From positions 1 through 33,749 of the forward strand of contig JAFAZI010000059.1 of NCBI GenBank assembly GCA_019239875.1: a DNA stretch of 33,749 nt. Direction: 5' to 3'. Below are positions 7,786 through 15,457 of the stretch, in pieces. Each line of letters begins with the position of its first letter. Within the stretch, counting starts at the first letter, position 1. The DNA comes from Frankiaceae bacterium (GTDB lineage Bacteria > Actinomycetota > Actinomycetes > JAFAQI01). The translations under genes and the position numbers were made by a program. A model generated the notes under the pieces. That model was not told the DNA's origin. It did not search any database and saw only the letters and a list, made by a program, of their open reading frames with translations.

Positions 7786-8375
7786 GGCTCGATCGCCGAG
7801 GCGCGCGAAGCGGGCGCTGGGCGGCGTCTCGACGGCCCATTCCGCCCGGCTCGGCGTCCGCATGGCCCATCGGTGCGCGGCTAGGGGTGCGCGTGGCCCA
7901 TCGGCGCGGGGCTCGGGGTGCGCATGGCCCATCGGTGTCACTCGATCGCCGAGCCGCGCGAAGCGGGCGCTTGGCGGCGTCTCGACGGCCCATTCCGCCC
8001 GGCTCGGCGTGCGCATGGCCCATCGGTGCGCGACTACGGGTGCGCGTGGCCCATCGGTGCGCGACTACGGTGCGCGTGGCCCATCGGTGTGGCTCGATCG
8101 CCGAGCCGCGCGAAGCGGGCGCTTGGCGACCCCTCCACGGCCCATTCCGCCCGGCTCGGCGTGCGCATGGCCCATCGGTGCGCGGCTAGGGGTGCGCGTG
8201 GCCCATCGGTGCGCGGCTAGGGGTGCGCATGGCCCATCGGTGTACGGCTGCGGGTGTGCATGGCCCATCGGTGTACGACTACGGTGCGCGTGGCCCATCG
8301 GTGTGGCTCGATCGCCGAGCCGCGCGAAGCGGGCGCTTGGCGACCCCTCCACGGCCCATTCCGCCCGGCTCGGCG
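7786..8375. repeat. Nested tandem repeat array filling a convergent intergenic spacer
   Basis: Two repeat units alternate. A long unit of about 75 bp begins near 7786, 7939, 8091 and 8305 with (G/C)(G/A)CTCGATCGCCGAG; in copies 2-4 it continues with CCGCGCGAAGCGGGCGCTTGG. A short unit of 30-31 bp is marked by GGCCCATCGG, which occurs 11 times between 7863 and 8290. The order is L-SSS-L-SSS-L-SSSSS-L. The spacing between the first three long units is 152-153 bp, and the last is about 62 bp longer because of two extra short units. The array starts 29 bp after the propeller stop and ends at the VOC stop. Unit lengths are not multiples of three, so it is not a coding repeat. The long unit can fold into a GC-rich hairpin around GAA. 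Confidence 0.9.
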
Positions 8376-8810
8376 TCAGCCGGTCTGTTTCCAATCGAAG
8401 TGCTGCACCTCGATGGTGAGGGGCAGCAGGAAGTTCACGTAGAACGAAGACAGCTCGAGTACGCCGAAGTCCTCGACCTCGTTGTCCTTGACGAGCACCC
8501 GCTCATCGCGGCCTTCCCAGGCGCGGGCCCGCTCGAGCATTCCCGCGAGCTCCTGCCGGTCGGCCACGGCCATCCCGTAGTGATCCATGAAGGTCGTCTG
8601 CATGGGGTGCTCGTCGGCCTCGAGGAACACGAACTGCCCGAACTCATACGCCATGAGAACGAGCCGTTGCCGATCGACCGTCATCGTCGGCATCTCCTGC
8701 CAGCCGAAGACGTCGCCGTAGAACTCGAGGATCGCCGCGCGGCCAGCCTCGTCGAGCAGGTCGGCGGGAACCGTCATCGCAACATGGTTGAACCGGGGCT
8801 TGTCGGTCAT
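8376..8810 (-). CDS. VOC (glyoxalase/dioxygenase) superfamily protein
   Basis: A 144-residue protein with the vicinal-oxygen-chelate layout: an opening FNHVAMTVP strand, an FYGDVFGWQEM helix-strand and a second half beginning HYGMAVADRQEL. Members bind a divalent metal and act as lyases, isomerases, dioxygenases or resistance proteins. The opening histidine (FNHVA) and the later acidic residues could be ligands, but I cannot assign a reaction. The start overlaps the stop of the upstream alcohol dehydrogenase (ATGA), so it is the last gene of the leftward dehydrogenase operon. Its stop codon abuts the intergenic repeat array. Confidence 0.85.
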   Translation of the reverse strand: MTDKPRFNHVAMTVPADLLDEAGRAAILEFYGDVFGWQEMPTMTVDRQRLVLMAYEFGQFVFLEADEHPMQTTFMDHYGMAVADRQELAGMLERARAWEGRDERVLVKDNEVEDFGVLELSSFYVNFLLPLTIEVQHFDWKQTG

Positions 8811-9853
8811 GGCCGCACCAGCGCTTTCGTCGAGAGTTCACCGGATGACAGGCGTTTCATGGTCTGCAGCAGGTCGTCGAGGCCCGTGTCCTCTCGAGCT
8901 GCCAGCCGCTCGATCGGAAGGGTCCCGGTTGCGAGCAGGTCCAGGGCGGCGGCGATCCCGTCATCGTCGTAGCAGTACCCGCCGGTCACCACGAGCTCGT
9001 TCAGCAGGATTCGCAGCGGGTTCAGCGTCACTGCCATCGCGCTGGTGCCGAGCAGGACGAGCCGGCCGGTCGGTCGGAGGAGGTCGAGGCCGCCACTGAT
9101 CGCTTCGGCGCGACCGGATGTCTCCACGCAGACGTCGAACCCGTCCGGCAGACACTCCGTCGGCATCGCAGGTGCCGCAGGGAGCCCATCCGGTGCGACC
9201 GCAGCCGTGGCGCCGACCGCCAGCGCTTGCCGGCGCCGGCCTTCGGCTGGCTCCGAGACGACGATGTGCCCGACGCCGCGCGCGGCGAGCGCCGCCACCA
9301 CCAGCAGGCCGAGTGGCCCACCACCGGTGACGAGGACTCGGATCGCGGACGGCTCGGGCGGAAGGTCGGCAAGGGTGAGTCCGTGCAGCGCGACGGCCAA
9401 CGGCTCGGCAAGCGCGGCGGTCCGGGCCGGCATGCCGGGTGGCACCCGATGAAGTGCCGCCGCCCGCGCGAGGTGCAGCTCCGCGAAGGCGCCGCGATGC
9501 GGGTAGTCACCGTGGCGGAGGGGATCGGTCACGCACAGCGATCGGTGGCCGCTCGTGCACCACTCGCACTCACCGCACGTCGACGGTCCGCCGACGACGA
9601 GGTCGCCCGTCGTGACGGCGTCGACGCCCGGGCCGACCGCGACCACCGTGCCCGACCACTCGTGGCCGGGAACAGTGCCGACCGGCGCCCAGCCCTCGAG
9701 CACTGCGTGCAGATCGGTCCCGCAGATGCCGCAGTACTCGATCCGGACGAGCGCTTCGCCCCGGGCCGGCGGAGGGATCTCGAGGTCCTCGATGGACAGG
9801 ACGCCCGGACCCCCGATCACTGCGGCCCGCGTCCGGGCGATGTCCGTCGTCAT
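8807..9853 (-). CDS. Zinc-dependent alcohol dehydrogenase (MDR family)
   Basis: A 348-residue medium-chain dehydrogenase. Catalytic zinc ligands are in YCGICGTDLH and GHEWSG. A structural zinc lobe is present as CGECEWCTSGHRSLC (four cysteines), and the Rossmann motif is VTGGGPLGLL. It oxidises an alcohol or polyol with NAD(P). The ATG at 9853 is chosen because it overlaps the stop of the preceding dehydrogenase (ATGA); a longer open frame upstream runs through that gene and is spurious. It lies in one operon with the GMC dehydrogenase, a second MDR enzyme and the VOC protein, consistent with serial oxidation of an alcohol substrate. Confidence 0.9.
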   Translation of the reverse strand: MTTDIARTRAAVIGGPGVLSIEDLEIPPPARGEALVRIEYCGICGTDLHAVLEGWAPVGTVPGHEWSGTVVAVGPGVDAVTTGDLVVGGPSTCGECEWCTSGHRSLCVTDPLRHGDYPHRGAFAELHLARAAALHRVPPGMPARTAALAEPLAVALHGLTLADLPPEPSAIRVLVTGGGPLGLLVVAALAARGVGHIVVSEPAEGRRRQALAVGATAAVAPDGLPAAPAMPTECLPDGFDVCVETSGRAEAISGGLDLLRPTGRLVLLGTSAMAVTLNPLRILLNELVVTGGYCYDDDGIAAALDLLATGTLPIERLAAREDTGLDDLLQTMKRLSSGELSTKALVRP

Positions 9854-11109
9854 CTGTGGTCGAACGCGACCTTGATGCTCCCGCTGGTCTCCTGCCGCGC
9901 GATCGTCTCGAACGCGGAGTGCCAGTCGTCCAGGCCGAAGCGATGCGTGAGCATGTGGCGGACGTCGATCGTGCCGCTCGCTGCCCAGTCCAGGTAGTGC
10001 GAGATCGCGTGCTGCCGGATGCCGCCGACCTCCTCGACGCCGAACGCGTTCGACCCGATGAGGGACAGCTCCTTGAAGTACCACGGGCTCCACTCGAACC
10101 GGGTCGGCTGGCTCACGCCGGTGATGACGAGTTTGCCCCGCGCCCGGAGGACTCTGACCGACACCTCGAGCGTCTCCGCCGTACCGACCGTGTCGTAGAC
10201 GACATCGACACCCTTGGGGAAGGCCATCGGCAACCCGTCCCACGGCACGTGCACCGTCGCCTCGGTCCACTCGCCGAGCGCGTGAATCAGATCGACGGTC
10301 GGTTCGCTGGCAAAGACCTTCGCGCCGTGAACGGCCGCCGCTTCGCCTTGATGGGGGAACCGGACAATCGCAGCGATCTCCACGTCGGGATGGAGCTTCT
10401 CGAGAATTGCGCAGGTCGAGAGGCCGAGGGCACCGATGCCGTAGACCGCGACCTTGCCGCCGGGCGGCGGCGGGTTGCGAAGCACCGAGTGGAGGGCGAC
10501 GGAGAACGGGTCAGCGAGAACGGCCGTCTCGTCGTCGACCTCGTCCGGGCACGGGATCGCCATCGAGGTGTGAGCGGGCACGAGCTCGGCGAACCCGCCG
10601 GTCGCGGTCTCCGAGTTGCCGGTGTGGATGCCGGGCGCCAGATGGCCCTCGGTGAAGTGATGGCAGAGGTTGAACTCGCCTGCCTTGCACGCCGGGCACA
10701 GCGGCGAGATCCCTCGCGGGCCGCAGGACAGCCACGGGTTGAGCACGACCCGCTCCCCGACCCGCCGGCCGGAGTCGGCGCCTGCCTCCACGATCTCGCC
10801 GACCACTTCGTGTCCGAGCACCTGCGGGAAGCTGATCAGCGCCGTCATCGGCGAGTCGCCGTCGCCTTCGAGGAACACCTGCTTGGAGTCGGACCCGCAG
10901 ATGCCGCACAGCGCCGCCTTGATGACCACCCAGTCGTCCGCCGGAAGGACCGGATCCGGGATGTCGCGGAGCGCCATCATCGGCATCGACGCGAATCGTT
11001 TCAGCGCCTCCGGCGCGTCGTCGGCCAGGTAGGGCCAGGGATCGGCCTTCACGCCGTAGATCAAGCCACGCAACTCAGCGGTCCTCTCCGGAGTCGTTGT
11101 CGCCATCAT
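9850..11109 (-). CDS. Zinc-binding alcohol dehydrogenase (MDR family), larger form
   Basis: A 419-residue medium-chain dehydrogenase with an N-terminal extension of about 45 residues before the GroES-like domain. Catalytic zinc ligands are in ALCGICGSDS and GHEVVGE. The structural lobe is expanded (SCGPRGISPLCPACKAGEF followed by a further Cys), and the Rossmann motif is VYGIGALGLS. It overlaps the end of the upstream GMC gene by 35 bases and the start of the next dehydrogenase by four. ATG codons at 11109 and 11106 are both possible starts. Having two different MDR enzymes in one operon suggests two alcohol or aldehyde oxidation steps. Confidence 0.88.
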   Translation of the reverse strand: MMATTTPERTAELRGLIYGVKADPWPYLADDAPEALKRFASMPMMALRDIPDPVLPADDWVVIKAALCGICGSDSKQVFLEGDGDSPMTALISFPQVLGHEVVGEIVEAGADSGRRVGERVVLNPWLSCGPRGISPLCPACKAGEFNLCHHFTEGHLAPGIHTGNSETATGGFAELVPAHTSMAIPCPDEVDDETAVLADPFSVALHSVLRNPPPPGGKVAVYGIGALGLSTCAILEKLHPDVEIAAIVRFPHQGEAAAVHGAKVFASEPTVDLIHALGEWTEATVHVPWDGLPMAFPKGVDVVYDTVGTAETLEVSVRVLRARGKLVITGVSQPTRFEWSPWYFKELSLIGSNAFGVEEVGGIRQHAISHYLDWAASGTIDVRHMLTHRFGLDDWHSAFETIARQETSGSIKVAFDHR

Positions 11110-12979
11110 GTCGGGCGAGGCGTGCTGCCGCGAGCCCGGCCGTGAGGGTCGCCGTCGCGATCAACGGCAAGGTCGGGTCGCTGCCCGTGCTCGGGAGCGG
11201 GCCGCGATCGCCGCTGTGGCCCGAGTGGCCGTGGTGGTGGGCGTGGTTCTGGCCCACATGCTTGTGCCCGTCACCGAATAGCTTCGTGGCATTACGCAGT
11301 GCCGTTGCCATGATCGTCAGCGTCGGGTTCTGGGCACCGCTGCTGGGGAACACCGAGCCGTCCGCCACGAACACGTTCTCCATGCCGTGCACCATCCCGG
11401 TGCCGTCGGTGACGGAGGTCTTGGGGTTGTGACCCATCCGCATCCCGCCCATCACGTGCGCGCCATGGGGGATCGCCGTACCGGTCAGCCCGTCGCTGAC
11501 CGACTCGGGCACCGCAGCCGCCATGCTCGCGCCCGCGGCCTTGAGGATCGCGGTCATGTGCGGGATGAAGAACTCGATGGCGGCCTGCTCGTGCGCACCC
11601 ATCGAGTACGTGATGCGAGGGACCGGTACGCCGCGGAAGTCCTTCACCTTCGGGTCGAGGTCGACGCGGTTGGTGGCATATGGCAGGTCCTCGCCGACGT
11701 GGCTGATGCCGGCGAGCCGGTCCCGCAGGATGCTGGCCCGCATCAGAGTCTTGAAGTTGGTGCCGAACGGCTTGCCGAAGTTGAGCGGATCGAAGGCTCG
11801 AAGGATGCCGAGGATGTAGGTGTAGATGTTGCCCTCGGCGATCGGCTCCTGGCTGCCGCCGAGCTCCATGATCCCGCCGCGGATGTATGGCAGGCCCATC
11901 GATTTCGCGAAGGCTCGGGAGCCGGGGAAGTCGGGATCGGCGAAGTCCTCGCAGCACTGTGTGGTCGAGCGCCCGCGGTAGGCATGCATCCGTTGGTCGA
12001 GGAAGATGCCGAACCCGTCCATGAAGTTGTGGAACATCAGGTCGCGCCCGATGCGGTCATGCGGGTCCGGGAAGTTTGACAGGTGAGCGAGCCGCGAGGT
12101 CTCGATCGCCGATGCGGCGAGTACGAGGAGCTTCGCACTCGAGTGGCCATGCTTGCCGTGCTTGTCGATCCAGTGCACGCCCGTGGCTCGTTTGCCGTTG
12201 TGCACGACCCGGTCGACGATCGTCTCGTCGCGGATCTCGACCCGGCCGGTGTTGACCGCATGCCGCATGACGGCGAGCGCGCCGATGCGCGCGCCGATCG
12301 GACACCCGTAGCTGCTGCACTGCCCGCAGTTGTTGCACGGTGGCCGGCCGTCGTGGACCCGCGAGTTGATCGCCATCGGGAAGGCGTAGGGATGCAGGCC
12401 GAGTGCGGTGCAGCCGCCGGCCACGGTCGTCGATGCGAGTTGCTGCGGCCCTGGTGGCATGACGAAGCCGCGCTCGCCAGGCGCGTGCTTCAGCACGGGT
12501 GAGTGCGGGATGGCCGACTGCGCGCCGGCCACCCCCATCAGCCGTTCGATGGTCTTGTAGTGCGGCGCGATATCGGCGTACTCGAAGGGCCAGTCCTCGA
12601 CGTCCGTGTCCGGATAGGGGCCGAGCATGGACTTCTTCTTGAAGTCGATGTCCCAGAACCGTGGGGTCTTGGCGTCCCAGTGCACGGTGCCACCGCCTAC
12701 GCATGACGACAGCGGGTTGACCTCGCCGACCTCCTCTTGGGCGCCCGCTGCGGCTCGGAAGGTGCGCGGCTCGGAGAGCGGGTCCGGGATCTCGAACTTG
12801 CGGCTGGCCTTGAGCTCGTCACTGGAGAACGTGGTGCGGATCGGTCCGGGCTTCTCGTAGCCGTGGATGTACTTCGGCCCCTTCTCGAAGATGAGGACGT
12901 CCCAGCCGTTGTGGGTCAGCACCATGCTCGCGACGGCTGCCCCCGCGCCGCTCCCGACCACGATCGCGCGGTCAGCCAT
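11075..12979 (-). CDS. GMC oxidoreductase (gluconate 2-dehydrogenase-like large subunit) with LPSTG-type C-terminal anchor
   Basis: A 634-residue FAD enzyme of the glucose-methanol-choline family. The FAD motif GSGAGAAV begins at residue 9, with Glu32 for the adenosine ribose. A cysteine cluster C215-x2-C218-x2-C221-x4-C226 resembles the possible Fe-S segment of membrane dehydrogenases of this family. The catalytic His/Asn region reads HVMGGMRMG ... GAQNPTLTIMA. After it come a His-rich stretch (HAHHHGHSGHS), LPSTG at about 595-599, a hydrophobic segment and an Arg-containing tail. It has no N-terminal signal. Its start overlaps the Tat-signalled small subunit gene by eight bases, suggesting export as a folded complex. 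The substrate is unknown. Confidence 0.9.
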   Translation of the reverse strand: MADRAIVVGSGAGAAVASMVLTHNGWDVLIFEKGPKYIHGYEKPGPIRTTFSSDELKASRKFEIPDPLSEPRTFRAAAGAQEEVGEVNPLSSCVGGGTVHWDAKTPRFWDIDFKKKSMLGPYPDTDVEDWPFEYADIAPHYKTIERLMGVAGAQSAIPHSPVLKHAPGERGFVMPPGPQQLASTTVAGGCTALGLHPYAFPMAINSRVHDGRPPCNNCGQCSSYGCPIGARIGALAVMRHAVNTGRVEIRDETIVDRVVHNGKRATGVHWIDKHGKHGHSSAKLLVLAASAIETSRLAHLSNFPDPHDRIGRDLMFHNFMDGFGIFLDQRMHAYRGRSTTQCCEDFADPDFPGSRAFAKSMGLPYIRGGIMELGGSQEPIAEGNIYTYILGILRAFDPLNFGKPFGTNFKTLMRASILRDRLAGISHVGEDLPYATNRVDLDPKVKDFRGVPVPRITYSMGAHEQAAIEFFIPHMTAILKAAGASMAAAVPESVSDGLTGTAIPHGAHVMGGMRMGHNPKTSVTDGTGMVHGMENVFVADGSVFPSSGAQNPTLTIMATALRNATKLFGDGHKHVGQNHAHHHGHSGHSGDRGPLPSTGSDPTLPLIATATLTAGLAAARLARHDGDNDSGEDR

Positions 12980-13763
12980 GGTGGCGGGCCTTCCGCATCG
13001 CGTTGCCGCCGATCAGAGGGAACAGGTTGAGCACGGCGTCCACCACGCCATTCGCGAGAAGGACGTCGGGGCCGTCTGAGTCCTCGACCTGCTTGGGGGA
13101 GAAGCCGCGCGGCTGCACGTCACCTGGCCAGCCGATCGACTTCCAGCCGACCTGGTGGCGGTTGCCGCCGTACTCCGGAACCGAGTACATGCCCTCGATC
13201 GTGTGGCCGAAGATCAGCGAACGCTCGTCGTCCAGCTTCGTGAGAATGCTGTCCTGTTCGGAGTGCGACGCCGCAGCAAAGTTCTTGCCGCTCGCCGCCG
13301 CGTCGAGCTTCTTGATCGCGGCGGCGTACTGACGCTTCAAGTCGTGCGTGCGCGCGCGCCAGGCCTCGAGCTGCCGCGGTGCGAGCGGGACGAAGTGCTT
13401 CATGTGGTCCGCGTCGCCGCCGTGTCGATCGCTCCACGGACCACCGGCGAAGATTTTCGGCGGGTCGTGGTCGAAGGCGGCGAGCATCGTGTCGATGTAG
13501 CGGACGACATCCGCCTCGGTTGCGCCGGGTGAGTCGTACAGCTTCTCCACCGGGTCGTCGTCCGGTCCGGGTACCAGGCGGGCGCAGGCGGCCTTGATGA
13601 CGGCCGCCTGGTGCTTGGAGAAGTGCTGGTAACCCTTGCCGGCCGCCGCGCGCGCTTGGCTCTCGGACAGCACCGCGGGGGCGAGCGTGGCGAGGGGGAG
13701 CAGTCCCATCGCGGTGACCACTGCGCGCCGGCTGGGCGTCGCGCGGCCTGCTTCGTCGTTCAC
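12972..13763 (-). CDS. Tat-exported dehydrogenase small subunit (gluconate 2-dehydrogenase subunit 3-like)
   Basis: A 263-residue partner of the GMC flavoprotein. The N-terminus carries a twin-arginine signal: SRRAVV at residues 11-16, then a hydrophobic core and an ARA site. The mature part resembles the gamma subunit of gluconate 2-dehydrogenase, which in the known family carries the Tat signal for the catalytic subunit. I prefer the GTG at 13763 because AAAGGA lies five bases upstream; a GTG at 13781 would add six residues and is also possible. A perfect palindromic operator is immediately upstream (13790-13807), so this is the first gene of the dehydrogenase operon. Confidence 0.85.
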   Translation of the reverse strand: MNDEAGRATPSRRAVVTAMGLLPLATLAPAVLSESQARAAAGKGYQHFSKHQAAVIKAACARLVPGPDDDPVEKLYDSPGATEADVVRYIDTMLAAFDHDPPKIFAGGPWSDRHGGDADHMKHFVPLAPRQLEAWRARTHDLKRQYAAAIKKLDAAASGKNFAAASHSEQDSILTKLDDERSLIFGHTIEGMYSVPEYGGNRHQVGWKSIGWPGDVQPRGFSPKQVEDSDGPDVLLANGVVDAVLNLFPLIGGNAMRKARHHG

Positions 13764-13789
13764 CGCGATCCTTTCGCTCACAAGTTCTA

Positions 13790-13807
13790 CCTGACACGCG
13801 TGTCAGG
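13790..13807. promoter_or_regulatory. Perfect 18-bp palindromic operator
   Basis: CCTGACACGCGTGTCAGG is its own reverse complement. It lies 9 bp upstream of the outer possible start of the dehydrogenase operon and about 130 bp from the divergent TetR gene. Its core TGACACGCGTGTCA is the best member of the set also seen at 3135, 6071 and 6156. This size and symmetry are typical of TetR-family operators. Confidence 0.75.
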
Positions 13808-13899
13808 CTTGGGACGCGTTCGCGATCGTACGGCGTGCGGCTCGCAGCGTCGATGATGGTCGATCCGCAGACCCGTCGCCGTCGAAATTGCGAACGCGG

Positions 13900-13928
13900 T
13901 TGACTTGGACATGGAGCGTTGTCAAAAT
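13900..13928 (+). promoter_or_regulatory. Probable housekeeping promoter of the TetR-MpaB pair
   Basis: TTGACT (13900-13905) and CAAAAT (13923-13928) are separated by 17 bases. A transcript starting about seven bases later would begin at the ATG at 13935, suggesting leaderless translation. TTGAC and GTCAA also form an inverted repeat over the promoter (13900-13904 / 13920-13925 region), a possible autoregulatory site. Confidence 0.5.
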
Positions 13929-13934
13929 CGTCGG

Positions 13935-14561
13935 ATGCGTCACGCCCCGACCCGTCCCTGGCGCGGGATGAGTGCGGGGGACCGACAGTCACTTCGCCGG
14001 GAACGCCTGATCGACGCCGGGCTCGACGTCATCGGCACGGTTGGCTGGGCCAACACGACGGTCCGAGACGTCTGTCGGGGCGCAGGGCTCACCGAGCGTT
14101 ACTTCTACGAGAGCTTCCCCGACCGTGACGCGCTGCTCCCAGCCGTCTTCCAGCACGTGGCCGACCGCTGCACCGCCGCGGTCCTGGCGGCCTTCATGGC
14201 GGCGCCGGACGGAGTGCGCAGCAAGGCGCACGCGCCGATCGCCGCGGCCCTGCACCTCATCACGAGTGACCGACGGCTCGGCCGGGTGCTGTTCCAGGAA
14301 GGCGGCCACCCGCAGCTTCAGACGCTCCGTGATGATCTGGCATTCGCCAGCGCCGCGCTTCTCGTCGACGTGGCAACGGCGTACTTCGGCAGTGCGGGGA
14401 GGATCGATCGGGACCGCGCGACCTTGTCCGCCTTGTCGGTGGTCGGCGCGCAGACCCAGCTGGCGACGGCGTACCTCGCCGGTCGGCTCGACACCACGGT
14501 CGACGAGCTCGTCGACCACCTGGTCGATCTGCACATCGCCGCACTGGAGCTGGCGCGATGA
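13935..14561 (+). CDS. TetR family transcriptional regulator
   Basis: A 208-residue TetR-type protein. The helix-turn-helix (GWANTTVRDVCRGAGLTERY followed by FYESFPDRDALL) lies at about residues 36-67. The ATG at 13935 is chosen because a good promoter ends just before it; earlier TTG or ATG codons would lie inside that promoter, and an ATG at 13968 is the next alternative. It is coupled to the following MpaB-family gene (ATGA) and divergent from the dehydrogenase operon whose leader carries the perfect palindrome. That geometry makes it a strong second candidate for the palindrome-binding repressor. Confidence 0.87.
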   Translation: MRHAPTRPWRGMSAGDRQSLRRERLIDAGLDVIGTVGWANTTVRDVCRGAGLTERYFYESFPDRDALLPAVFQHVADRCTAAVLAAFMAAPDGVRSKAHAPIAAALHLITSDRRLGRVLFQEGGHPQLQTLRDDLAFASAALLVDVATAYFGSAGRIDRDRATLSALSVVGAQTQLATAYLAGRLDTTVDELVDHLVDLHIAALELAR

Positions 14562-15373
14562 CTCGCCCCGACTTTGATCCGGGTGACTACGTGTACGGCG
14601 CGGCCCTCGTCGGCGCCGCTGCCAACGTCATCATGCAGCTCGGGTTGCCGCCGGTCGGCCGTGGCGTCTACGAGAGCCCGGTCGAGTCCGGGCGCGCGGA
14701 CCGGCACCCGATCAAGCGCGGCCGCACGACCCTGTCCTACCTGGCGGTCGCCATGCTCGGCACCGAGGAGGAGCGCGCCAGCTTCCGTCGCGCGGTCAAC
14801 CGGTCACACGCACAGGTGCGGTCCACGCCGGACAGCCCGGTCCCTTACAACGCGTTCGATCCGCAGCTCCAGCTCTGGGTCGCCGCTTGCCTCTACCGCG
14901 GCTTCCTCGACGTGATCGACGCCATGCAGCTCGACATCGACGTGGTGGGCGACGAGCGCTTCTATCAATACGCGGCTCGGCTCGGGACGACGCTGCAGGT
15001 GAAACCGGAGATGTGGCCGGCGGACGTCGCGGCGTTCTGGGCCTACTGGGACCGCACAGCGGCCGAGATCACGTACGACGACGACACGCGGGGCTATCTG
15101 CACCGGCTGGCAAGCTTCGCCGCGATGCCGCGCCCGATCTCCTCGACGGTCGGGCGACTGCAGCTGTTCCTCACGCGCGGGATGCTGCCGCCCGCGTTTC
15201 GTGACGCGATGGGCTACACGTGGGACGAGCGCGACCAGGCACGGTTCGACCGCATCATGCGGCAGGCTGGTTGGATCTCGCAGCGGCTGCCCGGGGTGCT
15301 GCGTCGGTTCCCGCTGAATCTGTGCTTGTGGGATGTTCGGCGGCGGCTCAACAGTGGTCATTCGCTGGTGTAG
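14558..15373 (+). CDS. MpaB-family oxygenase-like protein (DUF2236)
   Basis: A 271-residue protein of the DUF2236/MpaB family, related to the latex-clearing protein Lcp, a b-type haem oxygenase that cleaves isoprenoid double bonds. The diagnostic features are the early segment AAANVIMQLGLPPVGRGVYE, the HPIKRGRTTLSYL segment that follows it, and conserved R and H residues in the helical body. There is no signal peptide, unlike secreted Lcp, so it is likely cytoplasmic. It overlaps the upstream TetR gene by four bases and probably is controlled by it. Whether it binds haem and oxidises a lipid cannot be decided from sequence alone. Confidence 0.82.
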   Translation: MTRPDFDPGDYVYGAALVGAAANVIMQLGLPPVGRGVYESPVESGRADRHPIKRGRTTLSYLAVAMLGTEEERASFRRAVNRSHAQVRSTPDSPVPYNAFDPQLQLWVAACLYRGFLDVIDAMQLDIDVVGDERFYQYAARLGTTLQVKPEMWPADVAAFWAYWDRTAAEITYDDDTRGYLHRLASFAAMPRPISSTVGRLQLFLTRGMLPPAFRDAMGYTWDERDQARFDRIMRQAGWISQRLPGVLRRFPLNLCLWDVRRRLNSGHSLV

Positions 15374-15388
15374 CCCAGCTGGGTGGCG

Positions 15389-15406
15389 AAACCGGACAAA
15401 CCGGAC
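15389..15406. repeat. Perfect 9-bp tandem duplication upstream of the sigF promoter
   Basis: AAACCGGAC is repeated twice without a gap, ending 15 bases before the -35 element of the sigma-factor promoter. It could be a binding site for an activator or a chance short repeat. Confidence 0.6.
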
Positions 15407-15421
15407 AACGCACCACACCCA

Positions 15422-15448
15422 GGTTTCTTACTGATCTTCGTGCGGTAC
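15422..15448 (+). promoter_or_regulatory. SigF/SigB-type promoter of the sigma factor gene
   Basis: GGTTT at 15422-15426 and CGGTAC at 15443-15448 with a 16-base spacer fit the known GTTT-N14-17-GGGTA consensus of actinobacterial SigF/SigB sigma factors. Transcription would start a few bases before the ATG at 15458, so the gene is probably autoregulated and nearly leaderless. Confidence 0.6.
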
Positions 15449-15457
15449 GTAGCCGGC

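Noticed and set aside
7786-8375. CRISPR array
   Set aside because: There are no unique spacers; the intervals between the repeated 30-mers are themselves repeats, and no cas genes are near.
7784-8419. Open frames through the repeat array, with repeated peptides such as AKRALGGVSTAHSARLGV
   Set aside because: All three plus frames and parts of the minus strand are open, and the repeat periods (30, 31, about 75) are not multiples of three, so the peptide repeats change frame. This is non-coding repeat DNA.
15383-15457. An N-terminal extension of the sigma factor from GTG 15383
   Set aside because: It would translate the tandem 9-mer and the SigF-type promoter; the ATG at 15458 fits the family start and the promoter.
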